From NCBI GenBank assembly GCA_013812565.1, contig JACCTF010000049.1:1-9533 (forward strand): 9,533 nt of DNA. Direction: 5' to 3'. Both the position numbers and the translations under genes were made by a program. Below, one piece after another: positions 1-7,751 of this stretch (the stretch's first letter is position 1; each line of letters begins with the position of its first letter). The DNA comes from Pyrinomonadaceae bacterium. GTDB taxonomy: Bacteria; Acidobacteriota; Blastocatellia; Pyrinomonadales; Pyrinomonadaceae. The notes under the pieces were generated by a model. That model was not told the origin of the DNA. It made no database searches and saw only the letters and a program-made list of their open reading frames with translations.

Positions 1-777
1 GCAGCAATCGAGTATGCGAAGAACGTCGAGCGCAATGGGGCTGATGGAGCGGGGCTTTATGAGCAGGAACAGAAGCGTCAGGGGGAGATTAATAATCAAC
101 TCATCAAACAGAGCGGCACTGAGAACCAGTACATTCTCCATGATGAGATGGGCAAGTGGATGACTGATAACGTCACGGTCGTTCGCTACAACGACCGCCT
201 GCAAGCGACCGACAACAAATTGCTTGAGCTGATGGATCGTTACCAGCGCATCTCGATCAATGATTCAAACATGTGGGCAACCGCCTCGCTGCCACACGCA
301 CGACAACTCTGGAACATGATGCAACTGGCGCGCGTGATGACATTGGGAGCTTTGAACCGCAACGAATCACGCGGCGCACACTACAAGCCGGACTTTCCGA
401 ATCGCGATGATGACAACTTTATGAAGACGACGATTGCGGAATATTCCGGCGAAGGCCCGGTGATCTCTTACGAGGCGGTTGACGTCTCGCTCGTCAAACC
501 GCGCAAGCGCGACTACAGCAAAGGCAAAGAATCGAAGCAGTCGCCCGTCTCGGCTGAGCTTACGGCGCAGGCGGCAGCGAGCGGACTACCTGTGAAAGAG
601 GGCGCGGCGCAGATGCAGGAAGCTGGTTGGGAGTATCGACCGGAGAACATGACGAACCCGGCCACCTGGACGCAGAACAAGGAAGAAGTGGACAACACAG
701 TCAGCGGCGATTACAAGACAAGCGCGGAGCAGGGCAAAGACATTAGAGACGCGGGAGGTAAATCAACAGAGTTATGA
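1..777 (+). CDS. sdhA: Succinate dehydrogenase flavoprotein subunit, 3' part (5' end outside window)
   Basis: This is the FAD-carrying catalytic subunit that oxidises succinate to fumarate and passes electrons to SdhB. Frame 1 is open from the first base, so the gene starts upstream; 258 codons are visible, and the Met at 148 is internal. What remains is the helical C-terminal region. It contains the conserved SdhA/FrdA motif ESRGAH (bases 364-381), followed by Y-K-x-D-F-P-N-R-D-D-D. After the normally conserved end (around K-P-R-K-R-D-Y, bases 496-516) there is a tail of roughly 85 residues rich in Ala, Gly, Glu and Gln that I do not recognise from the usual family. The stop codon overlaps the sdhB start as ATGA, which implies translational coupling. 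A membrane anchor gene (sdhC) is expected upstream but is not in view. The family assignment is secure because sdhB follows; the tail's role is unknown. Confidence 0.93.
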   Translation, partial: AAIEYAKNVERNGADGAGLYEQEQKRQGEINNQLIKQSGTENQYILHDEMGKWMTDNVTVVRYNDRLQATDNKLLELMDRYQRISINDSNMWATASLPHARQLWNMMQLARVMTLGALNRNESRGAHYKPDFPNRDDDNFMKTTIAEYSGEGPVISYEAVDVSLVKPRKRDYSKGKESKQSPVSAELTAQAAASGLPVKEGAAQMQEAGWEYRPENMTNPATWTQNKEEVDNTVSGDYKTSAEQGKDIRDAGGKSTEL

Positions 778-1577
778 GCACAGCAGTAACCAACGGACAC
801 GCGAAGAAATCATCGCCGGTCAAACGTCAGAATCCGCCTGAGTTCGTCGAGCTTCGCATCAAACGACGCGCTAACCCGGATGCCGAAGCCTACTGGGAAG
901 ATTTTCGGATTCCTTATCGCCCAAACCTAAATATCATCTCGTGTTTGATGGAGATTCAGAAGAATCCTGTCACGAAAGATGGCCGTGCGACGACGCCCGT
1001 AGTGTGGAACATGAGCTGTTTGGAGCAGGTCTGCGGCATCTGCACGATGATTATCAACGGCAAGGTGCGTCAATCATGCTCCGCGCTCGTTGACCAACTA
1101 GACCTGCCGATCACGCTCGAGCCGATGACCAAGTTTCCCGCAGTGCGCGATCTGATTGTTGACCGCTCAGAGATGTTCGAGCACTTGAAACGGGTTAAAG
1201 CGTGGATCGAGATTGATGGAACCCACGACCTTGGCCCCGGCCCGAGGATGGATCAAGAGACCGTGGCCGAGCGTTACAACTATTCGCGCTGCATGACGTG
1301 CGGCTGCTGCCTTGAAGCCTGTCCACAATACGGCGATGGAAATTTTATCGGGCCACAAGCCATCGCACAGGTGCGCCTCTTCAACATGCACCCGTCGGGC
1401 AAGATGACGCGCGACGAAAGAATCGAAGCTCTCATTCAGGAGGACGGCATTCAGAACTGCGGCGACGCGCAGAACTGCGTGAGAGTCTGCCCGATGTCGC
1501 TCCCCTTAACGAAGGCGATCTACGAAGAGAACCGCGAAACAATCATTCACGGCTTGTTCGGTTGGCTGAGAAAATAA
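774..1577 (+). CDS. sdhB: Succinate dehydrogenase iron-sulfur subunit
   Basis: This is the electron-transfer subunit of complex II (267 aa), linking the SdhA flavin to the quinone site of the membrane anchor. All three clusters can be read. The [2Fe-2S] ferredoxin fold has Cys82, Cys87, Cys90 and Cys102 (CxxxxCxxC then C). The first C-terminal motif is C173-MT-C176-GC-C179-LEA-C183-P. The second is C229-x5-C235-VRV-C239-P. By family rule the [4Fe-4S] cluster uses C173, C176, C179 and C239, and the [3Fe-4S] cluster uses C183, C229 and C235. The CMTCGCCLEACPQ motif resembles the Bacillus-type (cytochrome b558) enzymes more than E. coli SdhB. The first ~20 residues are a Lys/Ser-rich extension before the domain begins (PPEFVELRIKRR). 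The start overlaps the sdhA stop by ATGA, and no other start fits better. The gene ends just before a terminator-like hairpin and faces mdh. Confidence 0.97.
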   Translation: MSTAVTNGHAKKSSPVKRQNPPEFVELRIKRRANPDAEAYWEDFRIPYRPNLNIISCLMEIQKNPVTKDGRATTPVVWNMSCLEQVCGICTMIINGKVRQSCSALVDQLDLPITLEPMTKFPAVRDLIVDRSEMFEHLKRVKAWIEIDGTHDLGPGPRMDQETVAERYNYSRCMTCGCCLEACPQYGDGNFIGPQAIAQVRLFNMHPSGKMTRDERIEALIQEDGIQNCGDAQNCVRVCPMSLPLTKAIYEENRETIIHGLFGWLRK

Positions 1578-1589
1578 GGTAAACGAAAG

Positions 1590-1640
1590 AAGGCAAAAGT
1601 GGAGGCCGGTGCAACACCGCTTCTCATTTACTTTTGCCTT
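1590..1640. terminator. Nested hairpin between convergent sdhB and mdh, probable bidirectional terminator
   Basis: An 11-bp perfect inverted repeat, AAGGCAAAAGT (1590-1600) and ACTTTTGCCTT (1630-1640), encloses a smaller hairpin CGGTG-caa-CACCG (1607-1619). On the plus strand the right arm runs into TTTTTGTCTTGT. On the minus strand the arm runs into TTCTTTCGTTT. It fills the 73-bp gap between the sdhB stop and the mdh stop. The outer stem is A/T-rich, so termination strength is uncertain. Confidence 0.7.
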
Positions 1641-1650
1641 TTTGTCTTGT

Positions 1651-2685
<1,035 letters not shown>

Positions 2686-2695
<10 letters not shown>

Positions 2696-3942
2696 ATGTT
2701 TTCAATGATTGCGTCGGCAAACTCGCTTGTCTTCAGCTTCGTCGCCCCTTCCATCTGGCGATGAAGGTCATAGGTGACTTTGCGCTGGCCGATGGTTTCT
2801 GTTAAAGCGTCTGTGATGAGCTTGCCTGCTTCCGGCCAACCTAAATAATCAAACATCATTACGCCAGAGAGGATTACCGACCCCGGATTGATGACATCTT
2901 GCCCGGCATACTTTGGTGCGGTGCCGTGCGTGGCTTCGAAGATCGCTGCGTTGTCGCCGATGTTCGCGCCGGGAGCGATACCGAGTCCTCCGACCTGCGC
3001 GGCGGCAGCATCTGAGATATAGTCGCCGTTCAAATTTGGTGTGGCAAGCACTTCATACTCTTGCGGCCGAAGCAGAAGCTGCTGAAACATCGAATCGGCG
3101 ATGCGGTCGTTAATCAAAATTTTGCCTTCCGGCAACTTCCCATCATGCTTCTCCCACAAATCTTTCTCCGAGATAACTTCGGATGAAAACTCTTCCGCTG
3201 CAAGCTGATAGCCCCACTCGCGAAATGCGCCTTCGGTGAACTTCATGATGTTACCTTTGTGAACCAGCGTCACCGTCCGGCGATTGTTGGCGAGCGCATA
3301 CTGAATAGCGCGCCGCACAAGATTCTTTGTTCCCGTTATAGAAATTGGTTTTATGCCGATGCCGCTGTCTTCCCGCACGTTGAATCCGAAGTCTTGCAAG
3401 AAGCTGCGCAGCTTCGCTGCCTTCTCCGAGCCTTCCTGAAATTCAATACCGGCATAAACATCCTCGGTGTTCTCGCGAAAAATAACGATATTAACTTTCT
3501 GCGGCTCACGCATCGGAGAAGGGACGCCGTCGAAGTAGCGGACGGGCCGCACACACGCATAGAGATCAAGCTCTTGTCGGAGTGTGACGTTCAATGAACG
3601 TATGCCGCCGCCGACGGGGGTGGTCAGCGGCCCTTTGATCGTGACGACGAACTCGCGTATGGCATCGAGCGTGTCGCGCGGCAACCACTCGCCAAACTTC
3701 TCAAAGGCTTTTTCGCCGGCAAAAATTTCATACCAAACAATTTGACGTTTTCCCCCATACGCCTTCTCTACTGCCGCATCAAACACGCGCGAGGAAGCGC
3801 GCCAGATGTCCGGTCCGGTGCCATCGCCTTCAATAAAGGTGATGATAGGGTGGTTTGGGACAGTAAGGCGTCCGTTATGGATTTGAATCCGTTCGCCTTG
3901 AGCAGGCACCGGCGCTCCGTTGTAAGATCCAGGGCTAGGCAT
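2686..3942 (-). CDS. icd: Isocitrate dehydrogenase, NADP-dependent, E. coli Icd type
   Basis: This cytosolic homodimeric enzyme (418 aa; E. coli has 416) decarboxylates isocitrate to 2-oxoglutarate. Substrate residues are present: Ser116 in [14 protein letters not shown] (the E. coli Ser113 equivalent), Arg122, Arg132, Arg156 in FRENTED, Tyr163 and Lys229. Metal ligands are Asp307 and Asp311 in NLNGDYISD. The NADP-specificity set is complete: Lys344 and Tyr345 in HGTAPKYAG, and Tyr391 and Arg395 in VTYDLHR, all at the same numbers as in E. coli. In E. coli the serine is phosphorylated by AceK. The site is kept here, but no kinase gene is in view. An in-frame GTG at 3975 would add 11 residues with a poor ribosome site. 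The ATG at 3942 has GGAGG five bases upstream and was chosen. A near-consensus promoter lies about 130 bp upstream, and mdh follows. Confidence 0.97.
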
Positions 3943-3947
3943 GTAAA

Positions 3948-3952
3948 CCTCC
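3948..3952 (-). promoter_or_regulatory. icd ribosome binding site
   Basis: GGAGG on the minus strand, five bases before the ATG at 3942. It supports that start over the in-frame GTG at 3975. Confidence 0.75.
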
Positions 3953-4318
3953 GTCGAAATTAACGTTCGCTTCACTCCGCCACGCGCGAATGCACGAACG
4001 CTCGATCTATTATGTCGAGCCGCTTAGTTGCAGAGGTGGAAGCACGTTCCTCAGATGTAAGACGTGAAGGAGCGCGAGTGTACAAGCGGGTGCGCGCGGG
4101 TGTCAAGCATGGCAAACTTACAATTAAGGGTTACGGAATGTTGAGTTCGAGATGCGAAGTTTCGAGTCACTCACGCTTAATCTTCCTTTAACTTTGAACT
4201 CCGTACTTCCTACTCTGATCTGCCACAACTTACAAACATAAGTACGCTGTTCGATGTAAAATACGAAAGCGTTCGCGTAAATTTCGCCTAAATAATGCGC
4301 CTAGGATTTAATGGCAAA
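3953..4318. other. Divergent spacer between icd and the Smr gene, without a gene
   Basis: I see no coding frame with a ribosome site here. The stretch holds the icd promoter. It also holds a degenerate repeat-like section at 4141-4206, where GAGTTC (4143-4148) and GAACTC (4196-4201) are inverted and the minus strand reads GAGTTCAAAGTTAAAG, hinting at another heptamer-like array. A weak rightward -10 box TAAAAT (4257-4262) could serve the Smr gene, but I see no good -35 box in front of it. Confidence 0.5.
4077..4106 (-). promoter_or_regulatory. Probable sigma-70-type promoter for icd-mdh
   Basis: On the minus strand a perfect -35 box TTGACA (4101-4106) is followed after 18 bases by TACACT (4077-4082), a fair -10 box. 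Transcription would start near 4070 and leave a leader of about 125-130 bases before icd. The spacer is unusually G/C-rich (alternating C and G). The orientation and distance fit icd, and no other leftward gene lies close by. Confidence 0.6.
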
Positions 4319-4347
4319 CATCCGGCGGCTGTTTTAGTTTCCGGATG
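4319..4347 (+). promoter_or_regulatory. Leader hairpin just upstream of the Smr gene
   Basis: A perfect 7-bp inverted repeat, CATCCGG (4319-4325) and CCGGATG (4341-4347), has a 15-base T-rich loop. It ends eight bases before the GGGAGGG ribosome site (4355-4361). It could influence translation initiation; no T-run follows, so it is not a classical terminator. Confidence 0.4.
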
Positions 4348-4364
4348 CGCGCATGGGAGGGTTG

Positions 4365-4781
4365 ATGGATTTCATTGCTTGGTTGAGAGGATTGTTCACA
4401 CCGCAGCGCAAACGTAAGCGCAAGCGTCGGCGCCGCTCATCATCAAGGTCTTCACGCTCTGGCGACGGAACTGATGTCGATCCTCTCAATCCTTTTCCCG
4501 AACCAGTTTACATAGAGATTCGTGACTCGATTGATCTGCACTCTATCGCACCGCACGACGTCGAGCGCGTTGTTGAAGAATACTTACGGCAAGCGCATGA
4601 CCGAAGCTTCCGCACGGTTCGTATTATTCATGGAAGGGGCAAAGGCGTGCAGCGCGCGATTGTGCGAAGCGTTCTCGTGCGCGCGCCTTTTGTTGAACAA
4701 TGGACGGACGCTCCACCACAAGCCGGTGGTTGGGGCGCAACCATCGCGCATCTCTCCTTGAGAAACGATGCGGATGGGTGA
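4365..4781 (+). CDS. Small Smr-domain protein with a strongly basic N-terminal tail
   Basis: The 138-residue product carries an Smr domain at its C-terminus (about residues 48-132), the nuclease-like fold found at the end of MutS2 and in stand-alone Smr proteins acting on nucleic acids or stalled ribosomes. Visible motifs are IDLHS (56-60, normally LDLHG), IIHGRGKG (87-94, the HGxGxG motif) and GGWGATIAHL (121-130, the GG.GAT motif near the end). Before it come a short hydrophobic start (MDFIAWLRGLF), an extremely basic stretch at residues 15-24 made only of Arg and Lys, and a Ser/Arg-rich linker (25-32). The tail suggests binding to nucleic acid or ribosomes. I chose the ATG at 4365 because GGGAGGG lies four bases upstream. 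An ATG at 4353 would add four residues but has no such site. Substrate is unknown; the domain call is firm. Confidence 0.85.
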   Translation: MDFIAWLRGLFTPQRKRKRKRRRRSSSRSSRSGDGTDVDPLNPFPEPVYIEIRDSIDLHSIAPHDVERVVEEYLRQAHDRSFRTVRIIHGRGKGVQRAIVRSVLVRAPFVEQWTDAPPQAGGWGATIAHLSLRNDADG

Positions 4782-5233
4782 TTAAGCAAAGTTTGTGAGG
4801 TGATGTGCGCCGGCGGCGCGTAACGACTAATCATCTAACGGCTGAAGCGGATTGATAAGCTTTGCGGACACGATGTGACAGATCGACGCTGCTCATCGAG
4901 CGTTAATTTTGACATTTTCAAACGTGACAGCAATTTCTTTGCGAAATAGCGATGACCGTTTGCTAAAGTCATACTGATAATGCACTGGAAAGTAAAAGCC
5001 CGCTACGCTTTCCCTTCGCAGCAGGCTTTTACAAACAATCACTCAATACCTTCCGAGTCGAGTGATCGATCTTTCTCAATCGCAGTGACGTTCTTGTTTA
5101 CACTTCCCTTCGTTTTTAGGGGAAGTCGCTTCTGCCTGAGCGGTAAACGACATGATGGATAAATGCTACGGCAGTAGCGCGACGGTAAAGTCGCTTGCAA
5201 CGCGTGATCATCGTCGATGCGGGGGGGCTAGTC
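4782..5233. other. Non-coding stretch with several short inverted repeats
   Basis: No frame here has both a ribosome site and protein-like composition. Small hairpins seen are GCGCC-ggc-GGCGC (about 4808-4820), GTAAAAGCCCGC/GCAGGCTTTTAC (4992-5003 with 5021-5032, one mismatch), ACTTCCC/GGGAAGT (5102-5108 with 5120-5126) and GCGAC/GTCGC (5179-5183 with 5190-5194). A possible rightward -10 box GATAAT (4976-4981) lies just before the second hairpin, with only a weak ATGACC at -35. A run of seven G (5221-5227) and a tandem CTAGTC (5228-5239) close the stretch. Confidence 0.5.
4992..5032. repeat. Inverted repeat, possible structured RNA element
   Basis: Twelve-base arms GTAAAAGCCCGC and GCAGGCTTTTAC pair with one mismatch (nine outer pairs perfect) around a 17-base loop. 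A GATAAT box lies 10 bases upstream on the plus strand, so a short transcript beginning with this hairpin is conceivable. There is no T-tract after either arm. Confidence 0.4.
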
Positions 5234-5494
5234 CTAGTCGGCGGCAACGAACCAGTGCTCGATCTGTGGGTAGCGACGACCCTTTGTTAACATCACCTTC
5301 TGTGATGCGGCAAAAGATTTACCATCAACGTAGAAGGTGAAATGCGCGAGGTGAGAACGCGAGAGTGCGCTTTCTGTTTCTTCGGATGGCGGCAACTTAG
5401 TGGTTTGCACTTCAACATTCATTTGGCTGTTATTACATCTTCCTTCAAGGATACGTCGAAAACGGCCTCCGCAGTGGATTATAGTTCCCTTCAT
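5234..5494 (-). CDS. Small hypothetical protein (86 aa)
   Basis: I do not recognise this product. The ATG at 5494 has GGAG about nine bases upstream in a purine-rich context (GGAGAAGAAAGC), a plausible ribosome site. Codon use looks protein-like, particularly in the C-terminal half, which reads HFTFYVDGKSF and then KVMLTKGRRYPQIEHWF. The N-terminal half is Cys/Arg-rich, and a later Met (residue 25, MNVEVQTTKLPP) could be the real start, giving 62 residues. No signal peptide or membrane segment is visible. A 9-bp inverted repeat (TCACCTTCT 5293-5301, AGAAGGTGA 5332-5340) lies inside the frame. The stop is followed by a second in-frame TAG and then the C7 tract on the coding strand. The start overlaps the end of a small upstream frame by ATGA. 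It could be a real lineage-specific gene or a chance frame. Confidence 0.4.
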   Translation of the reverse strand: MKGTIIHCGGRFRRILEGRCNNSQMNVEVQTTKLPPSEETESALSRSHLAHFTFYVDGKSFAASQKVMLTKGRRYPQIEHWFVAAD

Positions 5495-5613
5495 GCTTTC
5501 TTCTCCTGCAGTGCTTGTGGGTTAGTACGTTGGGTGGCAGCCGCTAGCAGGAGCAAACATGCTTTGGCTGCCAACGACAGATGGAGTAAACGAGCGTGCG
5601 GCACTCCACTCAC
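5491..5613 (-). CDS. Candidate tiny hydrophobic ORF (up to 40 aa), coupled to the 86-aa frame
   Basis: A frame beginning at GTG (5613, or GTG at 5604) encodes up to 40 residues with a hydrophobic core LLHLSLAAKACLLLLAAA and a polar end QALQEKKA. That pattern resembles a signal peptide or a single membrane span. Its TGA overlaps the ATG of the next frame as ATGA, the arrangement used for translational coupling. Against it, no clear ribosome site precedes either GTG, and there is no ATG. It could be a leader peptide, a membrane micropeptide or chance. Confidence 0.2.
   Translation of the reverse strand: MSGVPHARLLHLSLAAKACLLLLAAATQRTNPQALQEKKA
5535..5573. repeat. Perfect 8-bp inverted repeat upstream of the 86-aa frame
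   Basis: TGGCAGCC (5535-5542) and GGCTGCCA (5566-5573) flank 23 bases that include the palindrome GCTAGC. It lies within the candidate 40-aa frame, about 40 bases upstream of the 86-aa frame. It could be an operator or an RNA stem, or simply reflect Ala-rich codons. Confidence 0.35.
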
Positions 5614-6029
5614 TGTTTTGGGGCGAGAGAGCGGTTTTCGGTAACACTACCTTCCCGGATACGCCTTGGTGGTCGCTCTTTAAACCGGCGCGGCGCGGTC
5701 GACTCTGTGCGGGGAGACGGCTAAAGCGGTGAAGGCTTCAGGCCGCGCCTCCCTGTTGTAGGTCAAGTTGCATGCCGCCACCGACTGACAGCGACGTCTA
5801 TCTGCTAAAGCTGATGCACGCTAGCGTTTAACCACGAGTGCGAGCGTAGAGGCATGGACGGCTGCGGCAAGGGGTCGATCATTTTGGCAGGTCAAGATAA
5901 ACGCTCGGTCAGATGTTTGATTGATCGAGTTTCACGTTTACGGTATAGGAGCCTCAGTGTAGGCCGATGCTGCAAAGTGCTTCTGAATTTATGAATTGTG
6001 GCATGAAAGATTGACGATCCGTGTGATCC
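5614..6029. other. Non-coding stretch between the small ORFs and the TPR gene
   Basis: I see no credible gene. A GC-rich inverted repeat GGCGCGGC (5687-5694) and GCCGCGCC (5742-5749) encloses about 47 bases with further short pairings. The octamer AGGTCAAG occurs twice (near 5760 and 5888). The stretch is downstream of the leftward TPR gene, and no T-rich terminator is obvious after its stop. Confidence 0.45.
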
Positions 6030-7289
6030 TCAGCGCCGGGTGGGAGTAGCGACCACAGCTTCAAGACGCTGCAGTTCAGCGACCGCCATTCGATACTCAA
6101 TAAACTTCTGATCACCGTTCTGTCTGACCCAACGAAGAAAGGGAAGCGCATCATCACGGCGATTAGAAAGCGCTAGATTTATTCCGATGTAAGCTTGCGC
6201 TTCGACAACCTTGTTGCTGTCGTTCGCTAACCCGAGCAGGGCTTGCGCGGTGAGGTCGCGGCGCAGGTGCCGGATGACAGGGTAGGGCCACACGGATGTG
6301 TCACATTGGGCAGCCGCTTCATCGAGGATTCTGCTGGCATCCATGTTGCGCCGCGCTTGTCGGTATCCCAAATAAGCGGCGATCACCATGTACTGTGACC
6401 TGGCGTTGCGCCATCCTCTGAGGCGCAGGTAAGTTTGCGCATCGAGCGCGGCTGGCTCGCCGCCAGCCAAGTATATATTAACCCATCTGCGGTTGCTGTA
6501 GCTTTCGGCATCACTCGGATCAAGTCGAACAGCCTGCCGCAACGCCTCGACAGCTTCCTTGTATTGCCCCAGAGCAGAGTATGCCAACCCTAAGTTGCTA
6601 TGTATCACGTAATCGTTCGGGTCGAGACGAACAGCTTGCCGGAAAGGCTCAATCGCTTCCTTGTTATGATTCATGCGGTGATACGCAAGCCCTAGATTGT
6701 TATGTGCAAGAGAACTGTGCGGTTCAAACTGGATAGCCATCTTGAAGGCTGCAACCGCTTGCGCGTACCGGCCAAGCTCGCCGTAAGCGATGCCGAGGTT
6801 GTTGTACGCATCCGCGTCGTTTGGTTGAAGACGGATCGCTTGATTGAGAATTTCGAGGGCTTCCCCATACTGACCGAAGTAGGCGAGGAGCGCGCCGAGG
6901 TTGGCGTGCGCGGCTGAATCCTTCGGATCAAGATTGATGACCGACCTGAAGGCTTTGACCGCTTCGATGTACCGGCCCAGTCTGCTGTAGGTCATGCCCA
7001 GATAGTAATACGACTCGGCGTGGTTTGGGGCGAGCCGGACTGATTGCTTGAAAGCCTCGAGTGCTTCTTTATACCGCCCCAGTTTGTACTGCTGGGTACC
7101 AGTGGCGTGATGTGTCGCGGCGTCATTTGAACTCGGCTGACTATGATCTCCTGCCAAACGCACCCCGCCCGGTGTTTGCTGCCCGCTGTGTTTTGGTTCG
7201 AGTATTGATGTTGTGCGTTCGCCGAACGTCGGTGAAGCGAGGGCTGCAAGGAGCACGACAGTTAGCCAGTGAGAGTAATTTGATTTCAT
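6030..7289 (-). CDS. Exported tetratricopeptide-repeat protein
   Basis: The 419-residue product starts with a signal peptide: a short Lys-containing head, the hydrophobic core WLTVVLLAALASP (8-20), and probable cleavage near residue 23. A disordered, Ser/Gly/Thr-rich linker (24-57) follows. Six tandem 34-residue TPR units then run from about 58 to 260. Each has the pattern N-L-G-x-A-Y....G-x-Y-x-E-A-[VL]-x-A-[FL]...[IV]-R-L-x-P-N. A C-terminal helical region (261-419) contains weaker TPR-like pairs, for example residues 360-395. TPRs hold protein partners, so a periplasmic or outer-membrane scaffold is likely; the partner is unknown. The ATG at 7289 has GGAGG four bases upstream (minus strand). 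The gene is alone on its strand and divergent from the regulator at 8070. Confidence 0.85.
   Translation of the reverse strand: MKSNYSHWLTVVLLAALASPTFGERTTSILEPKHSGQQTPGGVRLAGDHSQPSSNDAATHHATGTQQYKLGRYKEALEAFKQSVRLAPNHAESYYYLGMTYSRLGRYIEAVKAFRSVINLDPKDSAAHANLGALLAYFGQYGEALEILNQAIRLQPNDADAYNNLGIAYGELGRYAQAVAAFKMAIQFEPHSSLAHNNLGLAYHRMNHNKEAIEPFRQAVRLDPNDYVIHSNLGLAYSALGQYKEAVEALRQAVRLDPSDAESYSNRRWVNIYLAGGEPAALDAQTYLRLRGWRNARSQYMVIAAYLGYRQARRNMDASRILDEAAAQCDTSVWPYPVIRHLRRDLTAQALLGLANDSNKVVEAQAYIGINLALSNRRDDALPFLRWVRQNGDQKFIEYRMAVAELQRLEAVVATPTRR
6510..7118 (-). repeat. Six diverged 102-bp coding repeats (TPR units)
   Basis: The 34-residue periodicity of the TPR domain shows at DNA level as diverged 102-bp units. 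Phrases such as AAGGAAGC, GGCCGGTAC and AACCTAGG-like segments recur on the coding strand. Divergence between units indicates old duplication rather than recent expansion. Confidence 0.7.
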
Positions 7290-7751
7290 TGTTCCTCCAC
7301 GAACTTCAGCTTCAGTTGCTCGCGGCCGAAAGGTCAGCGCGTGCCGGGGCTAAGCAAAAAGTTCTGAACAACCGCTTGAAAAAGGTTAATCGAGAAGCTT
7401 ACTTATATTTCCCGAACAAGCGGCGCGTGCTTCGGGCAGACGCGTTTCTGGCAGGGAGTCGCCGAGAGCATAGCGACCAGCGCGTCCTCACGGGTAAATA
7501 CTACGTTGATATGATGCCAAGTCAAGAGAAAGATTGCTTCAAAGGTGTTCCCTTAAAACGTTTTGCGACGACCAAGTGAGATGGTTGATTCACCTCTCGA
7601 TGTGTCGATTGAAAGAGTTGAAGTCCTCGCATGCATTAGGATCAATGTAACAGTACGGTAACATAAAGGTAGCAGCATACCGATACTCATGTCCTGCTCA
7701 CCACGATCAATCTGTTCGAGGCCACCAACAAGATGGCATGATGTGAAACGT

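Noticed and set aside
3943..3975. GTG start adding 11 residues to isocitrate dehydrogenase
   Set aside because: Only a weak, too-close ribosome site precedes it; the ATG at 3942 has GGAGG at a good distance and gives E. coli-like numbering.
4980..5162. 60-codon plus-strand frame
   Set aside because: No ribosome site; its ATG overlaps the possible -10 box and the frame is crossed by two hairpins.
5293..5340. 9-bp inverted repeat TCACCTTCT/AGAAGGTGA as a regulatory site
   Set aside because: It lies within the candidate 86-aa frame, is isolated, and could arise by chance; kept only as a note in that entry.
5234..5494. Multiubiquitin-like or ubiquitin-fold identity for the 86-aa product, from the FYVDGK phrase
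   Set aside because: The remaining pattern expected of that family is absent; a single short phrase is not enough.
5342..5644. 100-codon plus-strand frame
   Set aside because: It opposes the more protein-like minus-strand frame, has no ribosome site, and shows no recognisable motif.
7061..7579. 172-codon plus-strand frame
   Set aside because: It is antisense to the TPR gene over half its length, has no ribosome site, and its composition is not protein-like.
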